In this document: positions 53,335 through 63,105 of the stretch, one piece after another
How positions within the stretch are numbered: position 1 is the first letter of the stretch
How the letters are laid out: the number at the start of each line of letters is the position of its first letter
DNA from: Bremerella cremea
GTDB taxonomy: Bacteria > Planctomycetota > Planctomycetia > Pirellulales > Pirellulaceae
Length of the DNA stretch: 64,000 bases
Direction: 5' to 3'
NCBI RefSeq assembly: GCF_003335505.1
Contig: NZ_QPEX01000010.1
Span: forward strand, 310,001-374,000
Position numbers and translations under genes: made by a program
Notes under the pieces: model-generated
What the model was told of the DNA's origin: nothing
The model's input: the letters and a program-made list of their open reading frames with translations, nothing else
Database searches by the model: none

Positions 53335-55637
53335 CAAAGGAATCCCAACCAACGGCGAGTGCCCCAAGTGCATCCCCACAAACCGACTACGGTTGCGAGG
53401 ATCCACCAACGATTCCAGGCCGGCGTACGGAGGATGAGTTGCGGACGATTTTTATCGCGATTTTCAATAAAGGCATCATTCAGCGAGACAGGCAGGTCTT
53501 GCATGCTTGACGCATCGAGCGACTTACCGCCGCTTTGCTCGGCCAGCTCCGTTAAAGCTGCCGGACGTGCTGCCACATCAAGGCGTTCTTGCAGATTGCC
53601 GATCACATCGAAAGCCGTCTCGGCGGAAGATTCCTCTTCCCCTGCTCCCAATACTTTGACCGAATAGCGTCCCGCTGGCAAATGGCCGAAGTGAACCCGA
53701 TATACGCCGGCAGAACTTTGGGCTTGGGGGACAAAGGTTTGTGGTTTGTCGAGTGTATCGCCGCTAAGCTCGACCTGCGGAACTTCATCCCACTGCTGAT
53801 CACGCAACAAGAGTGTGGCTGCAGCCGCGTTGCCGGAACTTACCACGACCGAATCAGGACGCAGCGCGACCCGTTGCCCTGGCATGAGGCCCACGTTCGA
53901 GACCAGCCAACGCACCAGGCTGCGCCAAAGCGTGCCGTACAAGGCGTCTTGCTCTTGGTGATCCGGGGGCAAGAAGGCCCACCGCCACATCCCGGCCCCT
54001 TCAATCACAACGACGCGTCCACTTCCTTCGGGGCGAAAGGTTATTAAAGGAATCGCTGCGCCGTCTCCTTTACCACTGCTGGTGGCCAGAACCGTCGCCA
54101 GCGGCCTAACGTCTTCAGGCTTAGCGGAAGAGGCCAGCGAAGGTAAAAGTTCAAGTTGGTCGCCCGTTTGTGGAAGCCACTGCATGGCCTGACCACTATC
54201 GGTCAAAGAAACCCGAAAGCGAGAAGATGTCCCGGGAGTCCAACCAACCGGCATAAGCGATCCCAGACGTTGGGTTAGCTGAGAAGCTGGGGCCCCGCGA
54301 AAACAAACCAGCGAACCTTCTTGGTTGGCCAACCAGTCTCGCAGCCCGATGAGTACCTCGTCGGTCAAGTACGGCTCGATACTGCGGCCCAAGACTACGA
54401 CATTGAATTGAGCGAGAAACTGGGGGTCGGCCAGTAGTTGCTGTGCGTCGGTATGTATTTTCCAGTTCTGTCGCTGGGAGGCGAGAGGATTGTTGGCTTG
54501 CTCAGCAGAACTTGGTTCCGAGCCTTCCTCGGCAGGTGCGTTTTCATTCTCCGCCTCTGAGCGAGCAATCTTTCGTTCAAGAAAGCGGCCAGGCGCCATT
54601 TGTACCACGCTGGTTAATTCCACCGAAGGATCGGAGGCCAACGTCCTAATCAGAAATTTGGTATCCCAGTACGGCTTTCCTTCCAGTAGCAAAACCGAGA
54701 CCGGTTGATCGACTACTCGCAACAGCAAGGTGGCTTGATTGTTCAGCTCGGTGACTTCATCGTGCAACGTCTCTGCGGCGATTTCATAGCGATACAGCCC
54801 TGGCTCTTCCTGGCTAACTTGAAAGAACTCTTCAACCGTCTCCCCACCAGCCAATTGAATTTCGCGAGATTCGATTTCTTCTCCTTCCCGCTTGAGCGTC
54901 AGCTTGACGGTTTGCGGAATCGGATAGGTATGCGAAAGCTGTGCGATCACCGAGACCTCTTGCCCGACGAAGGACAGCTCTTGCGACTGATGCAAAGCGA
55001 GCCGTAGGTCCCGCACATCTTGATCGGTGCCGATTGTCTTGACGAAAACAGGCGTACTCAGTGCCCGGGCCCGCTCGCCAGTTTGGCGTAGTCGAGCTGT
55101 CGAGCCGCCAGCCGTTTCAATCCCATCGCTAAGGACCAGCACCGCCTGACCGGGCGGGCGGTCCTCGCCCAGACTCTCGCGCACACTACGATTCAAATCG
55201 GTCGCGGAACCTTCGGCGGTTGTCTTTTTTAATTCTTCCAGTGACAACAGCGAAGAATCTTCGGCGAAACTGCGGAGGCGAATTTCGTAGTCGTCTCCCA
55301 ACTGATCGACCAACCCTTGGGCAATCTCGTTCGCAAGGGCCAAACGCGTTTTCCCTTTCGATTGGTTGTCCTCGGTTGCCATACTAGCCGAACGGTCAAC
55401 TAGTACCGTCAACAGCGGTTTGCCTGGCGGAGGTGGCTGACGTTGCACCCACATCGGATTCAACAGAATCACCAGCGGCACGCTCAAAGTGACGCCCATC
55501 ATCGTCAGGACAAGCGCCAGCCGCTTGCCAGGTAGTTTGCCGCGATTGACGACCCCATAGGCGACAAGCAACCCCACTGCCGCAAGTGCCAGGGGCAGCC
55601 AGAGAGCGATCGGAATGAGGGCATGAAAGGTGATCAC
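53334..55637 (-). CDS. VWA-domain membrane protein
   Basis: This 767-residue protein has two membrane helices at the N-terminus (about residues 8-25 and 40-60) and one at the C-terminus (NRWWILATVVGLWGCTWG). A VWA domain follows the second helix with a DxSxS metal site (LVDRSASMATEDNQ) and AVLVLSDGIETAGG. After it come Ig-like segments and a GATase-like region (VVLGRSIEPYLTDEVLIGLRDW). The domain faces the periplasm. Proteins of this type accompany BatA and MoxR and are thought to be remodelled by the ATPase. The gene is 25 bp after the BatA gene, and its stop overlaps the next start by one base. Confidence 0.88.
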   Translation of the reverse strand: MITFHALIPIALWLPLALAAVGLLVAYGVVNRGKLPGKRLALVLTMMGVTLSVPLVILLNPMWVQRQPPPPGKPLLTVLVDRSASMATEDNQSKGKTRLALANEIAQGLVDQLGDDYEIRLRSFAEDSSLLSLEELKKTTAEGSATDLNRSVRESLGEDRPPGQAVLVLSDGIETAGGSTARLRQTGERARALSTPVFVKTIGTDQDVRDLRLALHQSQELSFVGQEVSVIAQLSHTYPIPQTVKLTLKREGEEIESREIQLAGGETVEEFFQVSQEEPGLYRYEIAAETLHDEVTELNNQATLLLRVVDQPVSVLLLEGKPYWDTKFLIRTLASDPSVELTSVVQMAPGRFLERKIARSEAENENAPAEEGSEPSSAEQANNPLASQRQNWKIHTDAQQLLADPQFLAQFNVVVLGRSIEPYLTDEVLIGLRDWLANQEGSLVCFRGAPASQLTQRLGSLMPVGWTPGTSSRFRVSLTDSGQAMQWLPQTGDQLELLPSLASSAKPEDVRPLATVLATSSGKGDGAAIPLITFRPEGSGRVVVIEGAGMWRWAFLPPDHQEQDALYGTLWRSLVRWLVSNVGLMPGQRVALRPDSVVVSSGNAAAATLLLRDQQWDEVPQVELSGDTLDKPQTFVPQAQSSAGVYRVHFGHLPAGRYSVKVLGAGEEESSAETAFDVIGNLQERLDVAARPAALTELAEQSGGKSLDASSMQDLPVSLNDAFIENRDKNRPQLILRTPAWNRWWILATVVGLWGCTWGTRRWLGFL

Positions 55638-55662
55638 AAATAACGACTCAAGTTAGGGAGCA

Positions 55663-57765
55663 TCAATTTCGGAACGCGAGCAACGCCGCAACCTCGGCCA
55701 ACAAACACATCACCGCACCCACGGTAAACCACTTCCACAAATCATCTTGAGCCACAAGCTTCTCGCTGGAAGCGTTGTAGGCAACTTCGTAACCAGCGGC
55801 CAGCCGATCGCGAACCACCTCGGCAGGCAAGACAGACAGATCCGATTCCTCGGCGGGCAAAGCCACGGCAGCGGCAAAAACGGTTTCCCCTTGGTTTTCG
55901 ACCCGATAGACGCCAGGCTGGTTCGGGTCGTTCCATTGCCAGATCGTGGCGTCGCCGTCGTCCACTAGTTCGCCATGCGGCGTCGCTGGCTTTCCGTCGC
56001 TTTCCTCGTGGATTATTTTCAGCGACTGCGCAGCCCCCGCCGTATCGATCCGAGCGACAAGCGGTTCGCCACTGAGGTAGACTTCTTCAGGGGCGTCGTT
56101 GGCCAACAGTTCTTGAATGAGCTCATCGAGAATCGGAACCAACGCTCCGGTCTTCCAGATGTTGGATTGAGCAAGGTCCATATTCAAGATCGCCAACGAA
56201 CCGCCCCCGGCGGATGTCGCCACGATAATTGCGGGGGTTCCATCTTGGTAAACGGCTCGAATCCGTTCGTCGGTTGCCTTGGTGGACGAAGCAGACGCGG
56301 ATAATCCTCCCGCGAAGACCAACTGATCGACCAAGGCGGGCAAGTTGTCTCCGAACATCGCCAAGGGGGGACGAGGTGTTACAGCTGGGGCGAGGTGCAT
56401 GTCGCGCCGTGACGTGCCGGTTTGGGGAGGCGCTAAAGCCACCGGCAGGTCAATCTGAGCGGCGGTTGCTAACGCATTCAAATTCACGGCGTCCACCGCT
56501 TCACTGGTAACGTACAACACCGGATGGCCCAGGCGAATTTGTCTTGCCAGCAGACCGATATGTTCTGGACTAAGCTTGCCGCAATGGTCTAAGGTGATCA
56601 AGTCAGCATCGACTAGCGATTGGTTGTCGAGCCGGCTTGGATCGATCCGCTCTAAACGAAGCGATGTTGCCTCGCCATCCCATTCAGGAGCCAACCCATA
56701 ACCAAGGATGCGGCTGGAAGAAAGCTGCCCCCCTTCGCTCTGCTGGGTCACAATCGCGTACGTAGGCTCGCCGCGCAGCCGAATGACCAAGGGGCGTTTG
56801 TCGTCGGCTGGCAACGCATCGGCAGCATCTACCAGGCGAGTTTCTCCCCACTGCCAACCAGCAGACGGGGCCGGAACTTCCTGCGTCAGTAACGTTACTT
56901 CCTGAGGCGGAAAGGTCGCGTTAAGGGCATAGACTGCGTCACCTAAAGTGATTTCAACCGTTCCCTCGCGGCCGGTTGAAGAGTAATTGCCAATTGCCAC
57001 TTCTAACTGCAATCGGTCTCGCCGTGCCCCCAGCGGGCGGCAAACGGCTCGCAAAACTGCCAGGTTCGCGTTTGTCTGAGCAGGAGCGACTGATTCTAAT
57101 TGGATCTTGGTGTCTGGCGGCAATGCGTCGAAAGTAACCGAGCCCCAATTGGTTCGTTGGAAGTCGCTAATAACAATCAGTTCGCGGCGACGTTTATCAT
57201 CTGCGTCGGTCGGAGCCAACTGCCGGGCGGCCAGTTCTAGGGCAGCGCGAATATCAAGCTGCTCGGCTTGGGCATCCGTCCGGGCAAGTTCCTCACGCAA
57301 CGCCTCGAAATTGGTCGAAACGTTATCGAAGACCGCTTGCGGCTGAGCCCCAGCCAAAATCACATTCGAGCGTAAGCCGCTACGATATTGCAGGTACTTT
57401 TCTGCCACACTTCGGGCACGCTGCATAAGGGTTGTCTTTCCGTCGGCGGCGGCCATGCTTTGGCTTTTGTCGAGAACCACCACTCGCACCGTGTCCCCAG
57501 CATCTTCTTTGATGAGGGCCGGACTCCCCCAGCGTGGCCCAGCAAATGCGATCGCAATCAACAAAATTGCCAGCGTGCGCAGGGCCAAGATCAAGAAATC
57601 GCGGAGCCAATGGGCCGCCCGACGCTGCTGTACTGCTTCCCGCACAAAACGCAGGGTCGAAAGGGGCATTCTCACAGGCTTGGGACGCGTTAGCAGATGC
57701 ACCACCACCGGTATGGTGGCAGCGGCAAGGCCAAGAGCGAGAATCCAGGGGGAGGCAAAAGTCAT
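55663..57765 (-). CDS. BatA-like membrane protein with VWA domain
   Basis: This 700-residue protein starts with the BatA N-terminal signature: a membrane helix (FASPWILALGLAAATIPVVV), then HLLTRPKPVRMPLSTLRFV, a second helix (LILALRTLAILLIAIAFAGP) and RW. The VWA domain has DKSQS as metal motif (VVVLDKSQSMAAADG) and ELIVISDFQRTNWG. A C-terminal helix (WFTVGAVMCLLAEVAALL) re-enters the membrane. Bat proteins were named for aerotolerance in Bacteroides; in planctomycetes the role is unknown. Gene order after DUF58 (36 bp gap) is the standard one. Confidence 0.92.
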   Translation of the reverse strand: MTFASPWILALGLAAATIPVVVHLLTRPKPVRMPLSTLRFVREAVQQRRAAHWLRDFLILALRTLAILLIAIAFAGPRWGSPALIKEDAGDTVRVVVLDKSQSMAAADGKTTLMQRARSVAEKYLQYRSGLRSNVILAGAQPQAVFDNVSTNFEALREELARTDAQAEQLDIRAALELAARQLAPTDADDKRRRELIVISDFQRTNWGSVTFDALPPDTKIQLESVAPAQTNANLAVLRAVCRPLGARRDRLQLEVAIGNYSSTGREGTVEITLGDAVYALNATFPPQEVTLLTQEVPAPSAGWQWGETRLVDAADALPADDKRPLVIRLRGEPTYAIVTQQSEGGQLSSSRILGYGLAPEWDGEATSLRLERIDPSRLDNQSLVDADLITLDHCGKLSPEHIGLLARQIRLGHPVLYVTSEAVDAVNLNALATAAQIDLPVALAPPQTGTSRRDMHLAPAVTPRPPLAMFGDNLPALVDQLVFAGGLSASASSTKATDERIRAVYQDGTPAIIVATSAGGGSLAILNMDLAQSNIWKTGALVPILDELIQELLANDAPEEVYLSGEPLVARIDTAGAAQSLKIIHEESDGKPATPHGELVDDGDATIWQWNDPNQPGVYRVENQGETVFAAAVALPAEESDLSVLPAEVVRDRLAAGYEVAYNASSEKLVAQDDLWKWFTVGAVMCLLAEVAALLAFRN

Positions 57766-57801
57766 AGGAGTCGATACCAGGCAGAAGGATAAGTGCAGTC
57801 G

Positions 57802-58710
57802 CTAACCCGACCGTTCAACGAGGAATCCTTCCAGCGATTCCAAATAAGGACGAGCGGTCGAGACGCGGCGATAGTCACAGCCTGCCGCCAGTGCCATTTG
57901 ACGTACCATTGTCAGGTAAGCAGAAAAACGCTCTTGATAAACCGACCGAATCTCGGCAGGAGAACAATTGAGCGTCCCTTCGTTTTCTAGGCCAACAAAG
58001 CGGAAGCTGCCACCTTCTGGCAACGTTTCTTCGTCGGGATGAACCAAGTGCAACGCAATGACTTCTAGCCCGCGATGCCGAAACAATCGCAGCGCCGCAA
58101 AGGTTTCTTCGAGATCCTCCATCAGGAAGTCTGATAGCAATACCAAAACGCCACGCCGGTTCGTACGCTCAAACAATTCGCGTAAAGCCCCTGCAGATTG
58201 CATTATCGGTTTGGTTTGAATCTTTTCGATCTGCTCCATCACGAGAGACAAATGCTGCGGCGCTCCGCCAGGGGGAAGATGCTCTGTCAACTTCTCTCCC
58301 AGAACAGCCAGCCCAACTTGATCTTGCCCCAAACCGATAACGTATGACAAAGCCGTGGCTAGGTACTGCGCATATTCCAGTTTCGAACCTTGCCCAGACT
58401 TGTCGTTTCCGGCAAAGTCCATGCTGCCACTGCCATCGATTGCCAGCGTACATACCAGATTCGTTTCTTCCTGGTGTAACCGCACAAACGCTTTGCCGGT
58501 TCGGGCCATGACCTTCCAATCGAGTCGCCTCAGGTCTTCTCCACCAGAGTACTCGCGAAAGTCAACGAACTCACCGGCACCACCTTGTTGGCGCGATTGA
58601 TGCCGACCACTATACGATCCTTCCACGCGATGGTGCGTGGTGAATCGCATGTGAGCCAACCCGGCTAATGCTCGCCGGTCAAGAAAACGGGACGCATGCG
58701 CGACCGACAT
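57802..58710 (-). CDS. DUF58 domain protein
   Basis: This 302-residue protein matches DUF58: GSYSGRHQSRQQGGAGEFVD, then FREYSGGEDLRRLDWKVMAR, then a VWA-like fold with DGSGSM as metal site and LVLLSDFL later (here as GVLVLLSDFLMED). It has no membrane segment, unlike many DUF58 proteins, so it is probably cytoplasmic and may link the ATPase to the membrane VWA proteins. The start codon overlaps the MoxR stop by one base (TGATG), which indicates coupled translation. The pairing MoxR-DUF58 is among the most conserved in this type of operon. Confidence 0.95.
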   Translation of the reverse strand: MSVAHASRFLDRRALAGLAHMRFTTHHRVEGSYSGRHQSRQQGGAGEFVDFREYSGGEDLRRLDWKVMARTGKAFVRLHQEETNLVCTLAIDGSGSMDFAGNDKSGQGSKLEYAQYLATALSYVIGLGQDQVGLAVLGEKLTEHLPPGGAPQHLSLVMEQIEKIQTKPIMQSAGALRELFERTNRRGVLVLLSDFLMEDLEETFAALRLFRHRGLEVIALHLVHPDEETLPEGGSFRFVGLENEGTLNCSPAEIRSVYQERFSAYLTMVRQMALAAGCDYRRVSTARPYLESLEGFLVERSG

Positions 58711-59711
58711 CAGGCCTTGTCCTTCAGTAAGCTATTGATCACTTGTTCTGGCGTGATCGAGTCGCCAATCGCCCGATGATTGAGGATAATTCGATGGCGT
58801 AAGATTGGAACGGCGACGCTTTGAATATCTTCTTCCGTCGGCGCAGAGCGGCCTTCTAACAAGGCTTTAGCCTTCGCGGCAAGAACCAGGTTTTGCGAAC
58901 CACGTGGCCCTGCCCCCCAGGCAACGTAATCTCGCACCAAGCTGGAACCAGGCGATTGATCTGGGCGACTTCCACCGCACAAGCGTACTGCGTAGGAAGC
59001 GACGGTTTGCGGCAACGGAACGGCCAGCACCAGTTCGCACAGTTCAATAAATTCCTCGCGCGAGAGCGCAGCTTGCGGCAACGGTTTGCGTCCGGAGGTC
59101 GTCTTCATGACGATCTCTTCTTCCTGCTCTGGCGTAGGATAGCCGAACCGGATCTCCATCATGAACCGGTCAAGCTGTGCCTCAGGAAGCGGATAGGTTC
59201 CTTCTTGCTCGATCGGGTTTTGTGTGGCGACCACTAGAAAAGGATGTTCCAGCGGATAGGTCTGCCCACCCACAGTCACATGCTGTTCGGCCATCGCTTC
59301 GAGCAGGGCCGATTGCGTTTTGGGAGCAGCACGGTTGATTTCGTCTGCCAGAACCAAGTTGGCAAACACGGGCCCAGGGCGGAACACCATGGTGGTGCCA
59401 CTATGATTTTCATCGCGGCCCAGAAGTTCGTACCCCGTAACGTCAGAAGGCATCAAGTCAGGCGTGAACTGGATACGATTGAATTTCCAATCGAACGCTG
59501 ACGCAAGCGCCTTGACCAGCAACGTTTTCGCTAGGCCAGGTACCCCAACCAGCAACGCGTGCGAACCGGTCAAGGCACAGACGAGCAGTTGGTCGATTGT
59601 CTCGTCTTGGCCAACAACCACTTGATGCAAACTCTCGCGAATCGCCTGAACACGTCCCGCAAACTGGTCGAGCTTGTCCTGGGCATTGGCTACCGCCGTA
59701 CCGTCACTCAT
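58710..59711 (-). CDS. moxR: MoxR AAA+ ATPase (MoxR-proper type)
   Basis: The ATG at 59711 has a GGAG site 5 bp upstream and gives 333 residues; an in-frame start at 59768 is less likely. Motifs are canonical: Walker A GVPGLAKT, Walker B LADEINRA followed by PKTQSALLEAM, sensor 1 VATQNPIEQEGTYPLPEAQL and arginine finger region DRFMMEIRF. MoxR ATPases act as chaperones that insert metals or remodel VWA-containing partners. This one heads a nine-gene minus-strand operon running to 43883 with one-base overlaps or gaps under 40 bp throughout. It differs from the YehL-type ATPase at 15031 in its Walker B motif and neighbours. Confidence 0.96.
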   Translation of the reverse strand: MSDGTAVANAQDKLDQFAGRVQAIRESLHQVVVGQDETIDQLLVCALTGSHALLVGVPGLAKTLLVKALASAFDWKFNRIQFTPDLMPSDVTGYELLGRDENHSGTTMVFRPGPVFANLVLADEINRAAPKTQSALLEAMAEQHVTVGGQTYPLEHPFLVVATQNPIEQEGTYPLPEAQLDRFMMEIRFGYPTPEQEEEIVMKTTSGRKPLPQAALSREEFIELCELVLAVPLPQTVASYAVRLCGGSRPDQSPGSSLVRDYVAWGAGPRGSQNLVLAAKAKALLEGRSAPTEEDIQSVAVPILRHRIILNHRAIGDSITPEQVINSLLKDKA

Positions 59712-60025
59712 GGTGGCTCCGTCTTGTTCCGCAGAAAGATATAAGTAGAAAGCCCTTCGCTCAGACATGATGCAAACTACGGTGATTTAGCACACCACCC
59801 CAAACAACCACAGCGGTGGTGCCTATCCCCCAAGCGGCAGGCGTTAAATTGAATCGTATCACGCGAGATCAACCGGAGCAAACTTTCGTCCATGAAATTT
59901 GTAGGATATGCCGTGGTTCTGTCGTGTTACCTAAAAGACGGCCAAAGCTCGTTTTTTTGGTTGAGCGATTAGCGTTATAAGCCCCCAATCCCTGCCCGAA
60001 CTGGCTGACAAAATCGTCACATTGG
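59712..60025. other. Promoter region of the nine-gene operon
   Basis: This stretch separates the MoxR start from the terminator of the lipoprotein gene. I see no gene. It must contain the operon promoter; no clear operator or repeat stands out. Confidence 0.4.
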
Positions 60026-60066
60026 AAACAAAAAAGCCGCTGATCTGCTTTACGCAAACCAGCGGC
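60026..60066 (-). terminator. Rho-independent terminator after the DUF1559-lipoprotein pair
   Basis: On the minus strand GCCGCTG pairs with CAGCGGC across a 17-base loop, followed by five T, G and further T. It lies 115 bp past the lipoprotein stop at 60182. I considered a tRNA because of the acceptor-like stem, but the rest does not fold as one. Confidence 0.78.
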
Positions 60067-60181
60067 ATGAGTGTTGAATACGGCGGAAGATCCACTTAAC
60101 TATTCTGCATCGGCCTAAATTCTCTCGCTTACAAAAGGAAGGCTATGCCCCGAGCTTAGACACAGGAAAAGCTAATATTAG

Positions 60182-60583
60182 CTATTTGCTTTCTAGATCG
60201 AAGGTAAATTCCTTGTCACTGGAGGTGACGGTTTCTTTCAACTCGGACTCGGTATTGTACTTTGCAGGAACTCGCACTTTGGTTCCGTCGTCGAGCGACT
60301 CCGCTCCGGCGATGCGAACAATATACTCGCCCACAGGAGCGCCTTGTTTATATCCTGGGTAAACAAGGGAGAAGCTCCCGTCTTCCTGAGTGTAGCCGGT
60401 AGCGGTGGCTCGATCCGCGACATCTCCGGTAGGCTCGAAGTTGACTTCAAGCCCCGAAACGGGCTTGCCATCCAAAGTGACAACCCCAGTGACAGGCACC
60501 ATCGTTTCACCAGAACAACCAGTAAGGCAAATGAAAACAGTAGCAAACGCTAAGCTTAAAGCGGTCTGTACCGGCAGACGCAT
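60182..60583 (-). CDS. Small lipoprotein with carboxypeptidase-regulatory-like fold
   Basis: This 133-residue protein has a signal sequence with lipobox LTGC (C23). The mature domain reads VTGVVTLDGKPVSGLEVNFEP, TGYTQEDGSFSLVYPGYKQGA, PVGEYIVRIAGAES and PAKYNTESELKETV, the same order of strands as in the lipoprotein at 36643-37059. Both are encoded directly after a DUF1559 gene, so a joint function at the membrane is likely. A terminator follows at 60026-60066. The biochemical role is unknown. Confidence 0.9.
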   Translation of the reverse strand: MRLPVQTALSLAFATVFICLTGCSGETMVPVTGVVTLDGKPVSGLEVNFEPTGDVADRATATGYTQEDGSFSLVYPGYKQGAPVGEYIVRIAGAESLDDGTKVRVPAKYNTESELKETVTSSDKEFTFDLESK

Positions 60584-60692
60584 GATCTAATCCTTGATTA
60601 GTAATATCTTTGCCAGAGCGACAACACTGTATTTTCCGTTGTCGCTTGGCTTGCAAGAAGCAAGGGATTGGAAACGGTGTTGCACGAAGCTG

Positions 60693-61607
60693 TTAGAACG
60701 GAGACTTAAAGACATTACCATCGTTACGAAGGCTTAGCGGCTTCAAGACATTATTCTTGTCCGTGGTCTCAGGAATGAAATGGACCGAGGCATCGGCAGT
60801 AAGTGTCATCACACCGCCTGGATGCAAACTCGACCACCCCTTTCCGGCATTCACAGCCGAACCAGCGGCTGCATAGTCGAAGTTGATGGTAAAGGCAGCA
60901 CGAAAGAGCGTGCGAAGCGTTGCATTATTTCCAAAGCTATCGTTTTTTCCTGCCCCGAGCCAAGTAGCCGCGTGCCCCTTGGGATATTCCCGTTCAGAAA
61001 CGAGCAACGTATTGCTGGTCCCATCGGTAATGTCGGAGAAATTAAGGAAGCTGTTACCCCACAGCAAACCACCAGCATCTTTATCTTTGATAGGGTAATC
61101 CGGCGTGTTGCTCCAGCCAGCGCAACCAATGTAGTTCGATACAGCCACGTCAAATTGATCGGTGCTGCTGAACTTCATACTTTTCGCCAGGTCCGGCGCC
61201 GCGTCCGAAGGGCAGATATACGCTTCTAGCCGATGTTGAAGCAAAGCCTTATCGGCTGCGGTGGCTCCACTTGTGTAGCGGGTGTATAGCGGAATCTTGC
61301 CGGGATTAAGATTTTCGTAAAAGTTCTGCTGCTCAACAAAAGGCAGAATCGAGACGGCCCAACCGTAATTGCATTTACCATTGCCACCACGGTAAAGGTA
61401 GCCAGCCGGCAGCGCGAGATAGGTATCGTGGTAGTTGTGCAATGCGATACCGATCTGCTTCATGTTGTTACTACAGCTCATACGCCGAGCAGCTTCTCGG
61501 GCCTGTTGAACAGCCGGCAACAACAAAGCAATGAGAACACCGATGATTGCGATAACCACCAGTAATTCGACAAGAGTGAAACCTTTATTGATTTTTCTTA
61601 CGACCAT
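60693..61607 (-). CDS. DUF1559 pseudopilin-like protein
   Basis: The ATG at 61607 gives a short basic leader (VVRKINK) before GFTLVELLVVIAIIGVLIAL, as expected for a prepilin-like signal; an in-frame start at 61625 would lengthen the leader. The protein is 304 residues long. The DUF1559 body shows LLPAVQQAREAARRMSC, NNMKQIGIALHNYHDT, and near the end LHPGGVMTLTADASVHFIPE, where the usual DGS is replaced by DAS. The region upstream is A/T-rich and probably contains the promoter. It pairs with the lipoprotein gene 109 bp downstream. Confidence 0.96.
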   Translation of the reverse strand: MVVRKINKGFTLVELLVVIAIIGVLIALLLPAVQQAREAARRMSCSNNMKQIGIALHNYHDTYLALPAGYLYRGGNGKCNYGWAVSILPFVEQQNFYENLNPGKIPLYTRYTSGATAADKALLQHRLEAYICPSDAAPDLAKSMKFSSTDQFDVAVSNYIGCAGWSNTPDYPIKDKDAGGLLWGNSFLNFSDITDGTSNTLLVSEREYPKGHAATWLGAGKNDSFGNNATLRTLFRAAFTINFDYAAAGSAVNAGKGWSSLHPGGVMTLTADASVHFIPETTDKNNVLKPLSLRNDGNVFKSPF

Positions 61608-62653
61608 TGGGGAATCCCACGACAAAAGAGAAGACGAATAGATATTTTTCTTGTTTTTTCAATTTATAGACAATATCACTTGCCGTCAATCAACAATAAC
61701 CCGCGCAATCGCCATCTATAGCGGATTACACTCCCTTAAAGGTGATTTTATGAATCAAAGGTGCGATACAGATCTCAAGAACTATTGTATTACCCATTAT
61801 ATTGGGGAAGTCATTTACTCAATTTCCTGCTGTGCATATGGAAAGTGCTGACTTCGAGCAACGTAGCCATTTCACACAACGGGTATCAAATACAACAATC
61901 CGGAACTTTCCTACAAAAAAACAATAGACAACTTGACTATTTTTAACATAAAAATCAATGCGATTGAGTTTTGCGACCATTTCCTGCCAAGTGTGTAAAA
62001 TAAAATTCATTTTCAGCTCGAAAACGCGGCATACACTTCTGGTGTATTACGAAAGCACAACAGGGGGGTTTTGTGTTTTTTTGCCAATGCAGTGAGTTCT
62101 GGAGCAAAGAGACTTAGCAAGTCCATTGATTGTTGCTTTGTATTGCCCCCTGACAACAATTTTCCCTGTTGATATTTGGGCGGAGGCGGCACCTCTGGAA
62201 GAATCCAGATACGAGAATGCGATCGGCTTTCTAGGAACGACAATCCCCGCTAGAAATGCCGCTCTGACATCAAGCCTGGTCTACCAGGGCATTGACGAGA
62301 ATTTGAAGCGTCTAGAAAGACCAGGCAAGTATCGGTGCCATCTCGGTCCTTTTTGCCAATTGCGGAAAGGCTTATTGACGCGGCATTCGGTAGAAGCATC
62401 GCCTAAGACCTGGCACGAGCTTCCATAGTCGTTCCAGGATAGCGTTTCCCGATCTACCAGGCACAGCAGTAAGGAAGAAGGGGCCTCTCCTCCTCCCTCC
62501 ATATTCTGCCATCTCATACGGAACATGAGATTCATGGATGTCTGCGGCGCAATTGAATACTAAGCGGACGATTTTTCCACGGATCCTGAAGTTGCCGGAA
62601 GGCTATACCATTTTTCAAGACCTTAAAGATCTGCTTACTAACGGCGGCAATAA
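61608..62653. other. A/T-rich and low-coding stretch without supportable genes
   Basis: The part from 61608 to about 62040 is clearly more A/T-rich than its surroundings. Short open frames occur on both strands (for example a 76-residue frame at 62013-62243, minus) but overlap one another and match no family I recognise. Together with the transposase remnant next to it, the stretch looks like decayed or inserted DNA. Confidence 0.5.
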
Positions 62654-62842
62654 GCAACTCTCTCTTTTGACATTTACTTCATCACGCTTGGCGCAACGGT
62701 GGCTGGGTGCGAGACCTGTACCGTGTCGAGTAGTTTTGCCGGTGAACGACACAACGCGTTTCGCACGCTGCTGCGGCTAAACAATGGCATCCCTTCGCAC
62801 AGCTTTCCGGCGTTGTAGGCACGATTGGATCGACTGAAGTAG
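62654..62842 (+). pseudogene. Probable ISAs1-type transposase remnant
   Basis: A short frame from 62654 to the TAG at 62816 reads DIYFITLGATVAGCET, then NAFRTLLRLNNGIPSHSF, and continues past the stop with ARLDRLK. This resembles the N-terminal part of ISAs1-family (H-repeat) transposases, where a hydrophobic helix with GA is followed by a WL..L.L.NGIPSHDTFGRVF..LDP motif. The downstream catalytic part is missing and stop codons interrupt the frame. No terminal inverted repeats or target duplication were found by eye. Identification rests mainly on the GIPSH segment. Confidence 0.45.
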
Positions 62843-63105
62843 TGCCCGAAGTAAGCCACCAGCCCGTTTCCACTTCGGGGACCGACCTCCGTCTTCGGGG
62901 ACGATTTGCCTAAATTAACAATTGGGCTAATAACGACACTCTATTGGGGTGGGAAACAGACCAGTATTCTTCGCACGAAGCGAGACGGGCTGACGCATCC
63001 ACGATTGACATCCCGACGCTCAGAGTTCACATTTGGAAGGAGTTACGGGGGTTATCGACAATCTATGCCGCCCCAAATTCGACTCGACAGCCGGCTATTC
63101 CTTGC

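Noticed and set aside
60026..60066. Possible tRNA-like stem
   Set aside because: Only one stem fits; there is no T-loop or anticodon arm, and the T-run after the stem on the minus strand indicates a terminator.
62126..62428. 100-residue open frame on the plus strand
   Set aside because: No family resemblance, no ribosome-binding site and overlap with frames on the other strand; treated as non-coding.
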